A stretch of DNA of 6,163 bases from an uncultured Opitutia bacterium (GCA_903868455.1 CAIPVK010000038.1:1-6163); one strand, 5' to 3'; shown: positions 1-5,998, counted from the first letter of the stretch. The notes: a model not told the origin generated them from the sequence alone. A program made the numbers and translations.

Positions 1-1176
1 GCGGTCGCCGTCCTCGCCGCACCAGTAGGTGTCGCGCTTGCCGTCCGTGAGGGCGGCGGCCGAGAACCGGGCGTCGCCGCCGCGGCGGGTGGCGGACTCG
101 GCGGAGGCGCCGAGGGCGAAGTCGGCCTTGAGCATGCCGTCGAGATGGGCGCGGAGGGCGCGGAGCGAGGCGACGTCGCGCTCGTGCAGGCGCCCCTGGG
201 GCGTGGGCGGGATGTTGAGGTTGAGGCCCTGGCCGCGGCCGACGGAGGCGAACCAGATCTCGGAGAGGGCGCGGAGGTCCTTCACGCGGTTGTCCTCGTG
301 GGCGTGGTAGAACCAGCCCGGGCGGATGGAGACGTCGCACTCGGCGGGGCGCCAGACGTTGCCCTTGGGCGAGCCGGCGTTGAGCTGGTCGTCGACGTAG
401 TAGTCGGAGCCGCCCGCCAGGCCGCTGCCGGCGTGGGTGACGGCCCAGCAGGTCTCGCCGGCGAAGCCCTTCTCGTTGCCGACCCAGCGGACGTCGGGGC
501 CGCCGTCGCCGAAGACGCTGGCCATGGGCTGGTGCTTGCGGATGAGCGCCCGGATCTCGTCCCACGGGTAATAGTCCCGCGGGATCTGCCGGCGCTCGCG
601 CGCGCCGCCGTAGTAGCCGTCGCCGCCGTTGGCGCCGTCGAACCACAGCATGAAGAGGTCGCCGTAGCGGGTGAGCACCTCGCGGACCTGCTCGGTGAAG
701 ACGCGCTTGTAGCCCTCGCGGCCGTACTCGGGATGGTTGCGGTCCCAGGGCGAGACGTAGATGCCGACCTTGAGGCCGTGGCGGCGGCAGGCCTCGGCCA
801 TCTCCCCGACGATGTCGCCCTTGCCGCCCTTGTAGGGGGCCTTGCGGATGTTGTGCGGGGTGGTGTCGGTCGGCCAGAGGCAGAAGCCGTCGTGATGCTT
901 GGCCACGATGACGAGGCCGCGCATGCCGGCCTCCTTGGCGGCGCGCGCGATGCCGTCGGCGTCGAAGCGCTCCAGCTTCATGATCGAGGGCGACTCGTCC
1001 CCGAAGCCCCACTCCCTGCCGGTGTAGGTGTTCAGGCCGTAATGGACGAAACCGTAGTACTCCTTCTCCATCCAGGCGAGCTGGCGGGGATGGGGCGTGG
1101 GGCCGAAGGGCCGGGGCGGCTCGGCGGCGACGGCGGGGGCGCAGGCCAGGGCGAGGAGGGCGGCGAGGAGACGCAT
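1..1176 (-). CDS. Secreted alpha-L-fucosidase, GH29 (3' end cut by window edge)
   Basis: This is a predicted retaining exo-fucosidase that removes alpha-linked L-fucose from glycans; it is probably exported. The ATG at 1176-1174 opens 392 codons with no stop before the left edge. Residues 1-18 form a Sec signal (MRLLAALLALACAPAVAA) with a likely signal peptidase I cut after AVA; C12 lacks a proper lipobox. The catalytic barrel spans about 25-345: KHHDGFCLWPT at 93-103, LWFDGA at 177-182 with the presumed nucleophile D180, VSIRPGWFYH at 292-301, and LNLNIPPTPQG at 328-338. The last two stretches resemble the alpha-1,3/4-specific GH29-B branch. E235 in RWVGNEKG is my candidate acid/base, by inference. 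From about residue 366 the sequence (ALTDGKRDTYW, 385-395) looks like the start of an F5/8C or CBM32 module, common in this family. It diverges from ettA across an 80-bp spacer. No Shine-Dalgarno precedes the start. The family call is firm; linkage specificity is inferred. Confidence 0.93.
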   Translation of the reverse strand, partial: MRLLAALLALACAPAVAAEPPRPFGPTPHPRQLAWMEKEYYGFVHYGLNTYTGREWGFGDESPSIMKLERFDADGIARAAKEAGMRGLVIVAKHHDGFCLWPTDTTPHNIRKAPYKGGKGDIVGEMAEACRRHGLKVGIYVSPWDRNHPEYGREGYKRVFTEQVREVLTRYGDLFMLWFDGANGGDGYYGGARERRQIPRDYYPWDEIRALIRKHQPMASVFGDGGPDVRWVGNEKGFAGETCWAVTHAGSGLAGGSDYYVDDQLNAGSPKGNVWRPAECDVSIRPGWFYHAHEDNRVKDLRALSEIWFASVGRGQGLNLNIPPTPQGRLHERDVASLRALRAHLDGMLKADFALGASAESATRRGGDARFSAAALTDGKRDTYWCGEDGDR

Positions 1177-1256
1177 GGTGCTGAGGATGGCGGACAGCGG
1201 GAAATGTCGAGAGGTTCCGCTTGCCCCCGCGGGGCGGGCGGCGACCCTGCCCTGCC
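1177..1256. promoter_or_regulatory. Divergent spacer between fucosidase and ettA, with a 10-bp palindrome
   Basis: The 80 bp between the two divergent start codons must hold, or closely abut, the promoters of both genes. I cannot pick a convincing -35/-10 pair on either strand. The only distinct element is the perfect palindrome CCCCGCGGGG at 1225-1234, about 22 bp before the ettA start and 49 bp before the fucosidase start. It could be an operator, but in DNA this GC-rich it could also be chance. No ribosome binding site is visible for either gene. Confidence 0.3.
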
Positions 1257-2933
1257 ATGAGCGGCGACAAGGTCATCTTCACCATGACGGGCGTGACGAA
1301 GTCCCACGAGCGCAAGCCCGTGCTCAAGGACATCAACCTGTCCTTCTTCCACGGGGCGAAGATCGGCCTGCTGGGCCTGAACGGCTCCGGGAAATCGACC
1401 CTCATGCGCATCATCGCGGGGACGGACACGGAGTTCGACGGCGAGATCGCGCGCGTCCCGGGCTACTCCCTCGGGTACCTCACCCAGGAGCCCGAGCTCG
1501 ACCCGGCCAAGACCGTGCAGGAGGTCGTGGCCGAGGCGGCCGCCGGCCTGCGCGCCCTGCTCGACGCGTACGACGACACCTTCGTGAAGGTCGGCGAGAC
1601 CGACGACCCCGCCGAGCAGGCGCGCATCTTGGCGCGCCAGGCGGAGATCCAGGAACAGCTCGACGCCAAGGGCGGCTGGGACCTCGACGCGCGCCTCGAG
1701 ATGGCGCTGGAGTCCCTCCGCTGCCCGCCCGGCGACACGCCCGTCGCGGGCCTCTCCGGCGGCGAGCGGCGCCGCGTGGCCCTCGCCCGCCTGCTCCTGC
1801 TCGAGCCCGACATCCTCCTGCTCGACGAGCCGACGAACCACCTCGACGCCGACACCGTCCAGTGGCTCGAGCAGCACCTCGCGCGCTACAAGGGCACGGT
1901 CATCGCCGTGACCCACGACCGCTACTTCCTCGACAACGTCGCCGGCTGGATCCTCGAGCTCGACCGCGGGCGCGGCATCCCCTGGAAGGGCAACTACTCC
2001 TCGTGGCTGTCGCAGAAGCGGGAGCGCCTCGAGATGGAGAACCGCCAGGCCGACGCGCGCACGCGCGCCCTCGCCCGCGAGGGCCAGTGGGCCTCGCAGT
2101 CGCCCAAGGCCCGCATGGCCAAGAACAAGGCCCGCCTCGCCGCCTACGAGCGCCTGCTCGAGGCCGACCAGCAGGAGCGCGAGCGCGCGTCGGAGATCTG
2201 GATCCCGCCCGGCCCCCGCCTGGGCGGCGCCGTCATCGAGGCCCGCGGCCTGACCAAGGCCTTCGGCGACCGGGTGCTGATGGAGAACGTGTCCTTCTCG
2301 CTGCCGGCGGGCGGGATCGTCGGCGTGGTCGGCCCCAACGGCGCGGGCAAGACCACCCTCTTCCGCATGATCGTCGGGCAGGAGAAACCCGACGGCGGCG
2401 AGCTGCGGCTCGGCGACACGGTGAAGCTGGCGTACGTCGACCAGTCGCGCGACGCCCTGCCGGCGGAGAGCCCCGTATGGGCGGCCATCTCGGACGGCGA
2501 GGAGACGGTGCACCTCGGGAAGGTGCCCGTCGCCGCCCGCACCTACGCGGCGCGCTTCGGCTTCGTCGGCGACATCCAGCAGCGCAAGGTCGGCCTCATG
2601 TCGGGCGGCGAGCGCAACCGCGTCCACCTCGCGCGCCTGATCAAGGCGGGCGCCAACGTCCTCCTGCTCGACGAGCCCACGAACGACCTCGACGTGAACA
2701 CCATCCGCGCGCTGGAGGACGCCCTCGAGGGCTTCGCCGGCTGCGCCGTCATCATCACCCACGACCGCTGGTTCCTCGACCGCGTGGCGACGCACATCCT
2801 CGCCTTCGAGGGCGACAGCCAGGTCGTCTGGCACGAGGGCAACTTCGCCTCCTACCAGGAGGACCGCCGGAAGCGCCTCGGCGAGGACGCCGACCGGCCG
2901 AGGCGGCCGAAGTATAGGCGACTCACGAGGTGA
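1257..2933 (+). CDS. ettA: Energy-dependent translational throttle protein EttA (ABC-F ATPase)
   Basis: EttA is a cytosolic ABC-F protein that binds the ribosomal E site and gates entry into elongation according to ADP/ATP ratio. The 558-residue product is close to the 555 of E. coli EttA. Domain 1: Walker A GLNGSGKST (40-48), signature LSGGE (176-180), Walker B ILLLDEPTNHLD (186-197) with catalytic E191, H-loop H220. The inserted arm, typical of EttA, lies at about 89-150, and the basic, partly coiled interdomain linker at about 243-325. Domain 2: Walker A GPNGAGKT (359-366), signature LMSGGERNR (447-455), Walker B LLLDEPTNDLD (469-479) with E473, H-loop H502. The basic end (PKYRRLTR) matches the EttA type. 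All ATPase residues are intact. I chose ATG 1257 because the protein then begins MSGDKVIFTM like the family; an in-frame TTG at 1221 would add 12 untypical residues. There is no Shine-Dalgarno. It is transcribed alone, convergent with yebC. Confidence 0.96.
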   Translation: MSGDKVIFTMTGVTKSHERKPVLKDINLSFFHGAKIGLLGLNGSGKSTLMRIIAGTDTEFDGEIARVPGYSLGYLTQEPELDPAKTVQEVVAEAAAGLRALLDAYDDTFVKVGETDDPAEQARILARQAEIQEQLDAKGGWDLDARLEMALESLRCPPGDTPVAGLSGGERRRVALARLLLLEPDILLLDEPTNHLDADTVQWLEQHLARYKGTVIAVTHDRYFLDNVAGWILELDRGRGIPWKGNYSSWLSQKRERLEMENRQADARTRALAREGQWASQSPKARMAKNKARLAAYERLLEADQQERERASEIWIPPGPRLGGAVIEARGLTKAFGDRVLMENVSFSLPAGGIVGVVGPNGAGKTTLFRMIVGQEKPDGGELRLGDTVKLAYVDQSRDALPAESPVWAAISDGEETVHLGKVPVAARTYAARFGFVGDIQQRKVGLMSGGERNRVHLARLIKAGANVLLLDEPTNDLDVNTIRALEDALEGFAGCAVIITHDRWFLDRVATHILAFEGDSQVVWHEGNFASYQEDRRKRLGEDADRPRRPKYRRLTR

Positions 2934-2940
2934 GGCGAGG

Positions 2941-2967
2941 CGGGGTCGGCGGGGTAAGCGGGGTCGG
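2941..2967 (+). repeat. Three tandem 9-bp repeats, CGGGGTMRG type
   Basis: Three adjacent units read CGGGGTCGG (2941-2949), CGGGGTAAG (2950-2958) and CGGGGTCGG (2959-2967). Units 1 and 3 are identical and unit 2 differs at two bases. The array starts 8 bp after the ettA stop codon and supplies three GGGG runs to the G-rich tract that follows. Confidence 0.8.
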
Positions 2968-2983
2968 CGGTGCAAGCCGAATA

Positions 2984-3034
2984 GGGGACCTGGGGACTAG
3001 GGGAATGGGGAGCGGGGAGCGGGGAGTGGGGAGC
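2984..3034 (+). repeat. G-rich tandem array, strong G-quadruplex candidate
   Basis: Seven GGGG runs (starting at 2984, 2992, 3000, 3007, 3014, 3021 and 3028) are separated by loops of only 3-4 nt. The last four form tandem heptamers: GGGGAGC at 3007 and 3014, GGGGAGT at 3021, GGGGAGC at 3028. Four G4 tracts with loops this short meet the usual consensus for an intramolecular G-quadruplex with spare runs. The G strand is the sense strand of ettA, so the structure could form in its 3' untranslated RNA as well as in DNA. Whether it folds or acts as a terminator is inference. Confidence 0.8.
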
Positions 3035-3040
3035 GTGTGC

Positions 3041-3083
3041 AGCGGTGGCAGCGGGGCATTCAGCGGTACTAGCGGGTCAGCGG
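3041..3083 (+). repeat. Cluster of five AGCGG motifs
   Basis: AGCGG occurs at 3041, 3050, 3062, 3071 and 3079, spaced 9, 12, 9 and 8 bp. It continues the tandem pattern of the preceding array with more variable spacers. No protein-binding role can be assigned; it may be a decayed 9-bp repeat. Confidence 0.55.
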
Positions 3084-3084
3084 A

Positions 3085-3099
3085 GGGGCCTGCGGCCCC
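3085..3099. terminator. Short GC hairpin downstream of ettA, possible terminator
   Basis: GGGGCC (3085-3090) and GGCCCC (3094-3099) form a perfect 6-bp stem with a TGC loop, about 150 nt after the ettA stop. No T-run follows on either strand, so it is not a standard intrinsic terminator. It is the nearest clear hairpin that could stop or stabilise the ettA transcript. Confidence 0.25.
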
Positions 3100-3108
3100 G
3101 GTAGCTTA

Positions 3109-3144
3109 TCCTCCGCATCCTCCGGCTCCTCCCCATCCTCCGAC
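3109..3144. repeat. Four tandem 9-bp repeats, TCCTCCNNN
   Basis: Four consecutive 9-bp units begin with the invariant hexamer TCCTCC: TCCTCCGCA, TCCTCCGGC, TCCTCCCCA and TCCTCCGAC. On the minus strand these read as GGAGGA repeats. They look like Shine-Dalgarno cores, but no coding start is associated with them. Confidence 0.8.
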
Positions 3145-3170
3145 CTTGTCCGCCTCGTCATCAGCGCCCT

Positions 3171-3210
3171 GCCATTTCCAGCCCTTCCCAGCTTTTGCCA
3201 GCTCTTCCCA
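3171..3210. repeat. Four tandem degenerate 10-bp repeats
   Basis: Units GCCATTTCCA, GCCCTTCCCA, GCTTTTGCCA and GCTCTTCCCA follow each other without gaps. The shared pattern is a GC start, a pyrimidine-rich centre and a CCA end. The period is close to one DNA helical turn. The function is unknown. Confidence 0.75.
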
Positions 3211-3222
3211 GCGCACCCTTAA

Positions 3223-3266
3223 TTCATCCCTTCATCCCTTTAATCGCCTCCGGCGTTACAGAGCCC
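3223..3266. repeat. Composite repeat, copy A (TTCATCCC units plus 36-bp repeat)
   Basis: Two tandem octamers TTCATCCC (3223-3230 and 3231-3238) run into a unique block with the small inverted repeat CGCCTCCGGCG and the end GTTACAGAGCCC. Positions 3231-3266 are identical over 36 bp to 3359-3394 (copy B), 128 bp downstream. Outside the 36 bp the two copies share only the octamer motif upstream and a diverged half of the palindrome downstream. Confidence 0.9.
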
Positions 3267-3278
3267 TCGTCCGGCGCA

Positions 3279-3332
3279 GGTAGGGGCGCCTCGCCGAGGC
3301 GACCGCGGCCGGCTCGGCGAGCCAGCCCTACC
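3279..3332. repeat. 54-nt imperfect palindrome between the two direct repeats
   Basis: The outer arms GGTAGGG (3279-3285) and CCCTACC (3326-3332) are perfect complements. Inner arms at 3288-3298 and 3313-3323 pair with one mismatch in 11 bp. Each inner arm is also self-complementary: GCCTCGCCGAGGC at 3288-3300 and GGCTCGGCGAGCC at 3311-3323. The element can therefore fold as one long hairpin or as two small ones. This is the form of REP or BIME-like dispersed palindromes or a small non-autonomous element. No transposase gene is present in the window. Confidence 0.75.
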
Positions 3333-3342
3333 CTTTCCCTTC

Positions 3343-3394
3343 TTCATCCCTTCATCGCTTCATCCCTTTAATCGCCTCCGGCGTTACAGAGCCC
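3343..3394. repeat. Composite repeat, copy B (TTCATCCC x3 plus 36-bp repeat)
   Basis: Three octamers, TTCATCCC (3343), TTCATCGC (3351) and TTCATCCC (3359), lead into the same block as copy A; 3359-3394 matches 3231-3266 base for base. Copy B has one more octamer than copy A, consistent with slippage. The perfect identity of non-coding DNA suggests recent duplication or ongoing conversion. Confidence 0.9.
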
Positions 3395-3410
3395 GCAGCC
3401 GGCTTGGCGA
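3395..3410. repeat. Diverged half-copy of the palindrome after copy B
   Basis: Positions 3395-3410 match 3305-3320, the right half of the palindrome, at 14 of 16 bases. The larger unit thus appears to be octamers, then the conserved block, then the palindrome. It is present once intact and once with a partial or decayed palindrome. Confidence 0.6.
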
Positions 3411-3456
3411 CGAAGCGAGCGCTAGCCCGCCGCACCGCCAACCCCGCCGTGCCGCA

Positions 3457-3487
3457 CTAAGCCGCCGCGCCACGCGCGGCGGCTTAG
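3457..3487 (-). terminator. 14-bp perfect hairpin containing the yebC stop codon
   Basis: CTAAGCCGCCGCGC (3457-3470) and its exact complement GCGCGGCGGCTTAG (3474-3487) enclose a 3-nt loop. The yebC TAA stop (3486-3484, minus strand) lies inside the first arm as transcribed. No U-tract follows on the minus strand, so release would have to be Rho-dependent or U-independent. The hairpin could instead protect the yebC mRNA 3' end. The stem is unambiguous; the terminator role is inferred from its position. Confidence 0.6.
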
Positions 3488-4224
3488 CCCAACAGCTTCG
3501 GGTCGATCTCGTGGTTGCCGTGGACGGCCTTGACGTCGTCGAGCGCCTCGAGGGCGTCGATCAGCTCGAGGAGCTGCTTGGCGACGGCGGCGTCCGTGAC
3601 GGGCACCAGGAGGTTGGGGACGTAGGCGAGCTCGCTCGACTCGGGCTTGATGCCCTTGTCCTCGAGCGCCTTGGCCAGGGCGTAGTAGTCGGCCACCGGG
3701 CAGAGCACCTCGTAGTGGTCGCCGTTGTTGATCACGTCCTCGGCGCCCGCCGCGAGGGCGAGCTCCATCAGGGCGTCCTCCCCGATGGCGGCGGCGGCGA
3801 TGAGGATCTGCCCCTTGCGCTGGAAGCCGTGGGTGACGGCGCCGGCCTGGGCCATGTTGCCGCCGTTGTCGTTGAAGGTGTGGCGGACCTCGCCGGCGGC
3901 GCGGTTCTTGTTGTCGGTCGTGACCTCGACCACGAGGCCGACGCCGCCGGGGGCGTAGCCCTCGTAGGCGAACTCCTCGTAGACGGCGCCGGGCAGCTCG
4001 CCCGTGCCCTTCTGGATGGCGCGCTTGATGTTGTCCGTCGGCATGTTGGCCGCGCGGGCCTTGTCCAGGACGGTGCGCAGGCGCGCGTTGGACTCGGGGA
4101 CGCCGCCGCCGGCCTTGGCCGCGAGGGTGATCTCCTTGGAGAGCACGGAGAAGACCTTGCCGCGGCGGGCGTCGATGACCGCCTTGTGCCGCTTGGTCGT
4201 GTGCCACTTGCTGTGTCCGCTCAT
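3484..4224 (-). CDS. yebC: YebC/PmpR/TACO1 family protein
   Basis: This is a cytosolic protein of the family long annotated as a transcriptional regulator (PmpR). Recent work on bacterial homologues and on mitochondrial TACO1 instead supports a ribosome-associated role that relieves stalling at proline-rich stretches. The length, 246 residues, equals that of E. coli YebC. The N-terminal domain carries the family mark GHSKW (3-7), a basic stretch KRHKAVIDARRGK (11-23), and RLRTVLDKARAANMPTDNI (48-66). Later conserved segments are YEGYAPGGV (87-95), TDNKNRAAGEVRHTF (103-117), GGNMAQAGAV (121-130) and GAEDV (160-164). The ATG is preceded by pyrimidine-rich sequence with no Shine-Dalgarno and lies 25 bp after the yidC stop, so co-transcription and perhaps translational coupling with yidC are likely. 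The stop codon sits in a strong hairpin. The family call is secure; the molecular role here is inferred. Confidence 0.95.
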   Translation of the reverse strand: MSGHSKWHTTKRHKAVIDARRGKVFSVLSKEITLAAKAGGGVPESNARLRTVLDKARAANMPTDNIKRAIQKGTGELPGAVYEEFAYEGYAPGGVGLVVEVTTDNKNRAAGEVRHTFNDNGGNMAQAGAVTHGFQRKGQILIAAAAIGEDALMELALAAGAEDVINNGDHYEVLCPVADYYALAKALEDKGIKPESSELAYVPNLLVPVTDAAVAKQLLELIDALEALDDVKAVHGNHEIDPKLLG

Positions 4225-4249
4225 GGTCGTGGGGATGGGGAGAGGAAGG

Positions 4250-5998
4250 TCAGGCCTTGGCCGGGGCGGCCGCCTCGCCGCGCTTCAGGAGCCAGGTCTG
4301 CGCGATCTGCAGGACGTTCTGGAAGGTCCAGTAAAGCGTCAGCGCGGCCGGCATGGTGTAGCAGATGAGGGGGAACATGAGCATCATGACGGTCATGACG
4401 GTCTTCATGGTCTCGTCCTGGTTGGGCGTCGGGGTCATGCGCATGGAGTACCACATCGTGACGCCCATGAGCAGCGGGAGGGGATTGAGGGGAATCGGCC
4501 CGAGGTGGGCGACGGTGTCGGCCTTGGCGAGGTCGGCGATCCAGAGGAAGCCCTCGAGGCGCATCTCGGGCGCGGTCTGGAAGGCGGAGTAGAGGCCGAA
4601 GAAGATGGGGATCTGGATGAAGAAGACCAGGCAGCCGGCGAGCGGGTTGATGCCGTTCTCCTGATAGAGCTTCGTCAGCTCCTTCTGCAGCTTCTCGGGG
4701 TTGTTCTTGTGCTTCTCGCGCAGCTCCTGCATCGGCTTGGCGAACTGCGCCATCTTCTTGGACGCCTTGAGCTGGGCCGAGGTCAGGGGCCAGGTCAGGA
4801 CCTTGATGATGAGGGTCAGGAGCAGGATGGACCAGCCCCAGGAGACGGCGCCGCCGAGGGTGAGGAGCCAGTGCACGCCGCCGAGGAGGGAGAGCAGGAG
4901 CTTGGCCATCCAGGCGATGCCGATGAAGCCGAAGAGCTTCACGAACTGGAGGGTGTCGACCTGCCCCTCGGGGAGGGAGGCGAGGCGGGCGTAGTGCTTG
5001 GGCCCGATGTAGAAGGTGCCGGCGAGCGTGCGCGAGCCGTCGGGCCCGACCACGCCCTCCCACGAGGCGAGGGCGCGCACGGCGCGGTGGTTGTCGGCGA
5101 GCGCCACGGGGAGCGCGACGACCTCGGAGCGCGCGCCGCGGCCGGCGGGGTCGGGGCAGATCGAGGCGACGAAATACTGGTTGGCCGTCGCGACCCAGCG
5201 GTGGACGCCGCCGGCGGCGACGAACGGGTATTCCACCGAGGCCTTGTGGGCGAAGAAACCCAGGAAGCCGGCGCTGTCGGTGAACTCGGAGAGGCTGACG
5301 TGGGCGGTGTCCTCGGCGTCGGCCACGAGGACGGTCTGGAAGAGGTTGGTGGTGTCGGCCGCCTCCGGCTGCCACGCGCCGGTGGAGAGCCAGAACTTCG
5401 GGGCGGCGCGGCCGGCGGGCGGCGTCAGGGTGACGGAGAACTCGACGCCGTGGGGATCGGTCGCGCCGGAGCCCTCGGCGTCCGCGCGGAGGCGGTAGGC
5501 GCGGACGACCTTGGTGCCGTCGGGCAGCGCGCCCTGGAAGCGCGTCCAGCCGTCGACCGCGGGCAGGGGCGACATCGCGAGGCGGACGGCGACCGGCTTG
5601 GCGGTGGCGGGGTCGGGGATGTGGATCTCGAGCGCGGCCTCGGGCGCGCCGGCGTTGAAGCGGAAGGGCGACTTGTCCTCGAGCGTGGTCGGGTGGCGCA
5701 GCAGGGCGGCGTCGACGATGCCGCCGCCGTGCGAGGTCAGGCGCAGGCCGAGGACGGGGTTGGCGAGCTCGGTGACGACGGCGGGCTGGAAGGCGGGGTC
5801 GGGCGCGAGGGCGGGCACGACCGGGGCCGCGGGGGCGGCGGGGGTCGCGGGCGCGGGGGCCGCGGCCGGGGCGGCCGCCTGGGCGGGCACCGGAGGCAGG
5901 GAGGCCTGGTAGGCCTGGGTCGCCTTCGCGTTGAAGTAGAAGGCGGCCAGCGCGCCCGCGAGGAAGAGGGAGCCTAGGGCCAGGTGCTTGCGGTCCAT
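4250..5998 (-). CDS. yidC: Membrane protein insertase YidC (Oxa1 family)
   Basis: YidC inserts and folds inner-membrane proteins, alone or with SecYEG. The 582-residue product has the Gram-negative layout. An uncleaved N-terminal membrane segment lies at about 6-22, then an Ala/Pro-rich linker (about 33-70), the large periplasmic beta domain (about 71-335), and the Oxa1 core (about 350-572). In the core, membrane segments lie at about 354-382, 386-405, 452-472, 503-518 and 538-571. The cytoplasmic loop with SAQLKASKKMAQF (407-419) separates two of them. K399 in LTLIIKV takes the place of the groove arginine (R366 in E. coli), which keeps the positive charge. NPLAGCLVFFIQIPIFFGLY (451-470) matches the family. 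The tail is short, with few basic residues. No Shine-Dalgarno precedes the ATG. It lies 57 bp after the pyrE-like gene and 25 bp before yebC, probably in one operon, and not beside rpmH-rnpA as in many bacteria. Confidence 0.96.
   Translation of the reverse strand: MDRKHLALGSLFLAGALAAFYFNAKATQAYQASLPPVPAQAAAPAAAPAPATPAAPAAPVVPALAPDPAFQPAVVTELANPVLGLRLTSHGGGIVDAALLRHPTTLEDKSPFRFNAGAPEAALEIHIPDPATAKPVAVRLAMSPLPAVDGWTRFQGALPDGTKVVRAYRLRADAEGSGATDPHGVEFSVTLTPPAGRAAPKFWLSTGAWQPEAADTTNLFQTVLVADAEDTAHVSLSEFTDSAGFLGFFAHKASVEYPFVAAGGVHRWVATANQYFVASICPDPAGRGARSEVVALPVALADNHRAVRALASWEGVVGPDGSRTLAGTFYIGPKHYARLASLPEGQVDTLQFVKLFGFIGIAWMAKLLLSLLGGVHWLLTLGGAVSWGWSILLLTLIIKVLTWPLTSAQLKASKKMAQFAKPMQELREKHKNNPEKLQKELTKLYQENGINPLAGCLVFFIQIPIFFGLYSAFQTAPEMRLEGFLWIADLAKADTVAHLGPIPLNPLPLLMGVTMWYSMRMTPTPNQDETMKTVMTVMMLMFPLICYTMPAALTLYWTFQNVLQIAQTWLLKRGEAAAPAKA

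Larger units (their letters stand above)
2934..3483. other. Convergent intergenic region, non-coding repeat mosaic
   Basis: These 550 bp separate the ettA stop from the yebC stop. I find no credible gene, tRNA or known RNA family here. The region is a chain of short direct repeats of differing period followed by a composite palindromic element, each listed separately. Base composition switches: the plus strand is G-rich to about 3100 and pyrimidine-rich from about 3101 to 3250. The flanking genes show neither feature. Because the genes converge, each is followed by purine-rich sequence on its own sense strand. Apart from the listed repeats and hairpins, nothing else is recognisable, including in 3411-3456. 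Confidence 0.85.

Noticed and set aside
1221..1256. TTG at 1221 as an alternative ettA start
   Set aside because: It would add 12 residues (MPPRGGRRPCPA) not typical of EttA and has no ribosome binding site; the ATG at 1257 gives the family N-terminus.
145..1260. A 371-codon open frame on the plus strand over the fucosidase
   Set aside because: The minus strand here encodes unmistakable GH29 motifs; the plus frame gives only Ala/Val/Gly/Asp-rich sequence.
1032..2975. A 647-codon open frame on the minus strand across ettA
   Set aside because: It is antisense to a textbook EttA with all ATPase motifs. Its product is low-complexity (R, G, A, V, L, E) with no recognisable domain, as expected for shadow frames in very GC-rich DNA.
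2930..3283. A 117-codon open frame after ettA starting at GTG 2930
   Set aside because: It overlaps the ettA stop and its sequence follows the tandem DNA repeats (GGVGGVSGVGG, then PPHPPAPPHPP). It is repeat-derived with no sign of protein-level selection.
3231..3394. Possible minimal CRISPR array from two 36-bp repeats
   Set aside because: There are only two copies, the gap is 92 bp and not 30-40, it contains a palindrome and octamer units, and no cas genes are present.
4004..5977. A 657-codon open frame on the plus strand across yidC and part of yebC
   Set aside because: It opposes two clearly recognised genes. The translation is a Gly/Glu/Val-rich string with no domain, an antisense shadow of GC-rich codons.
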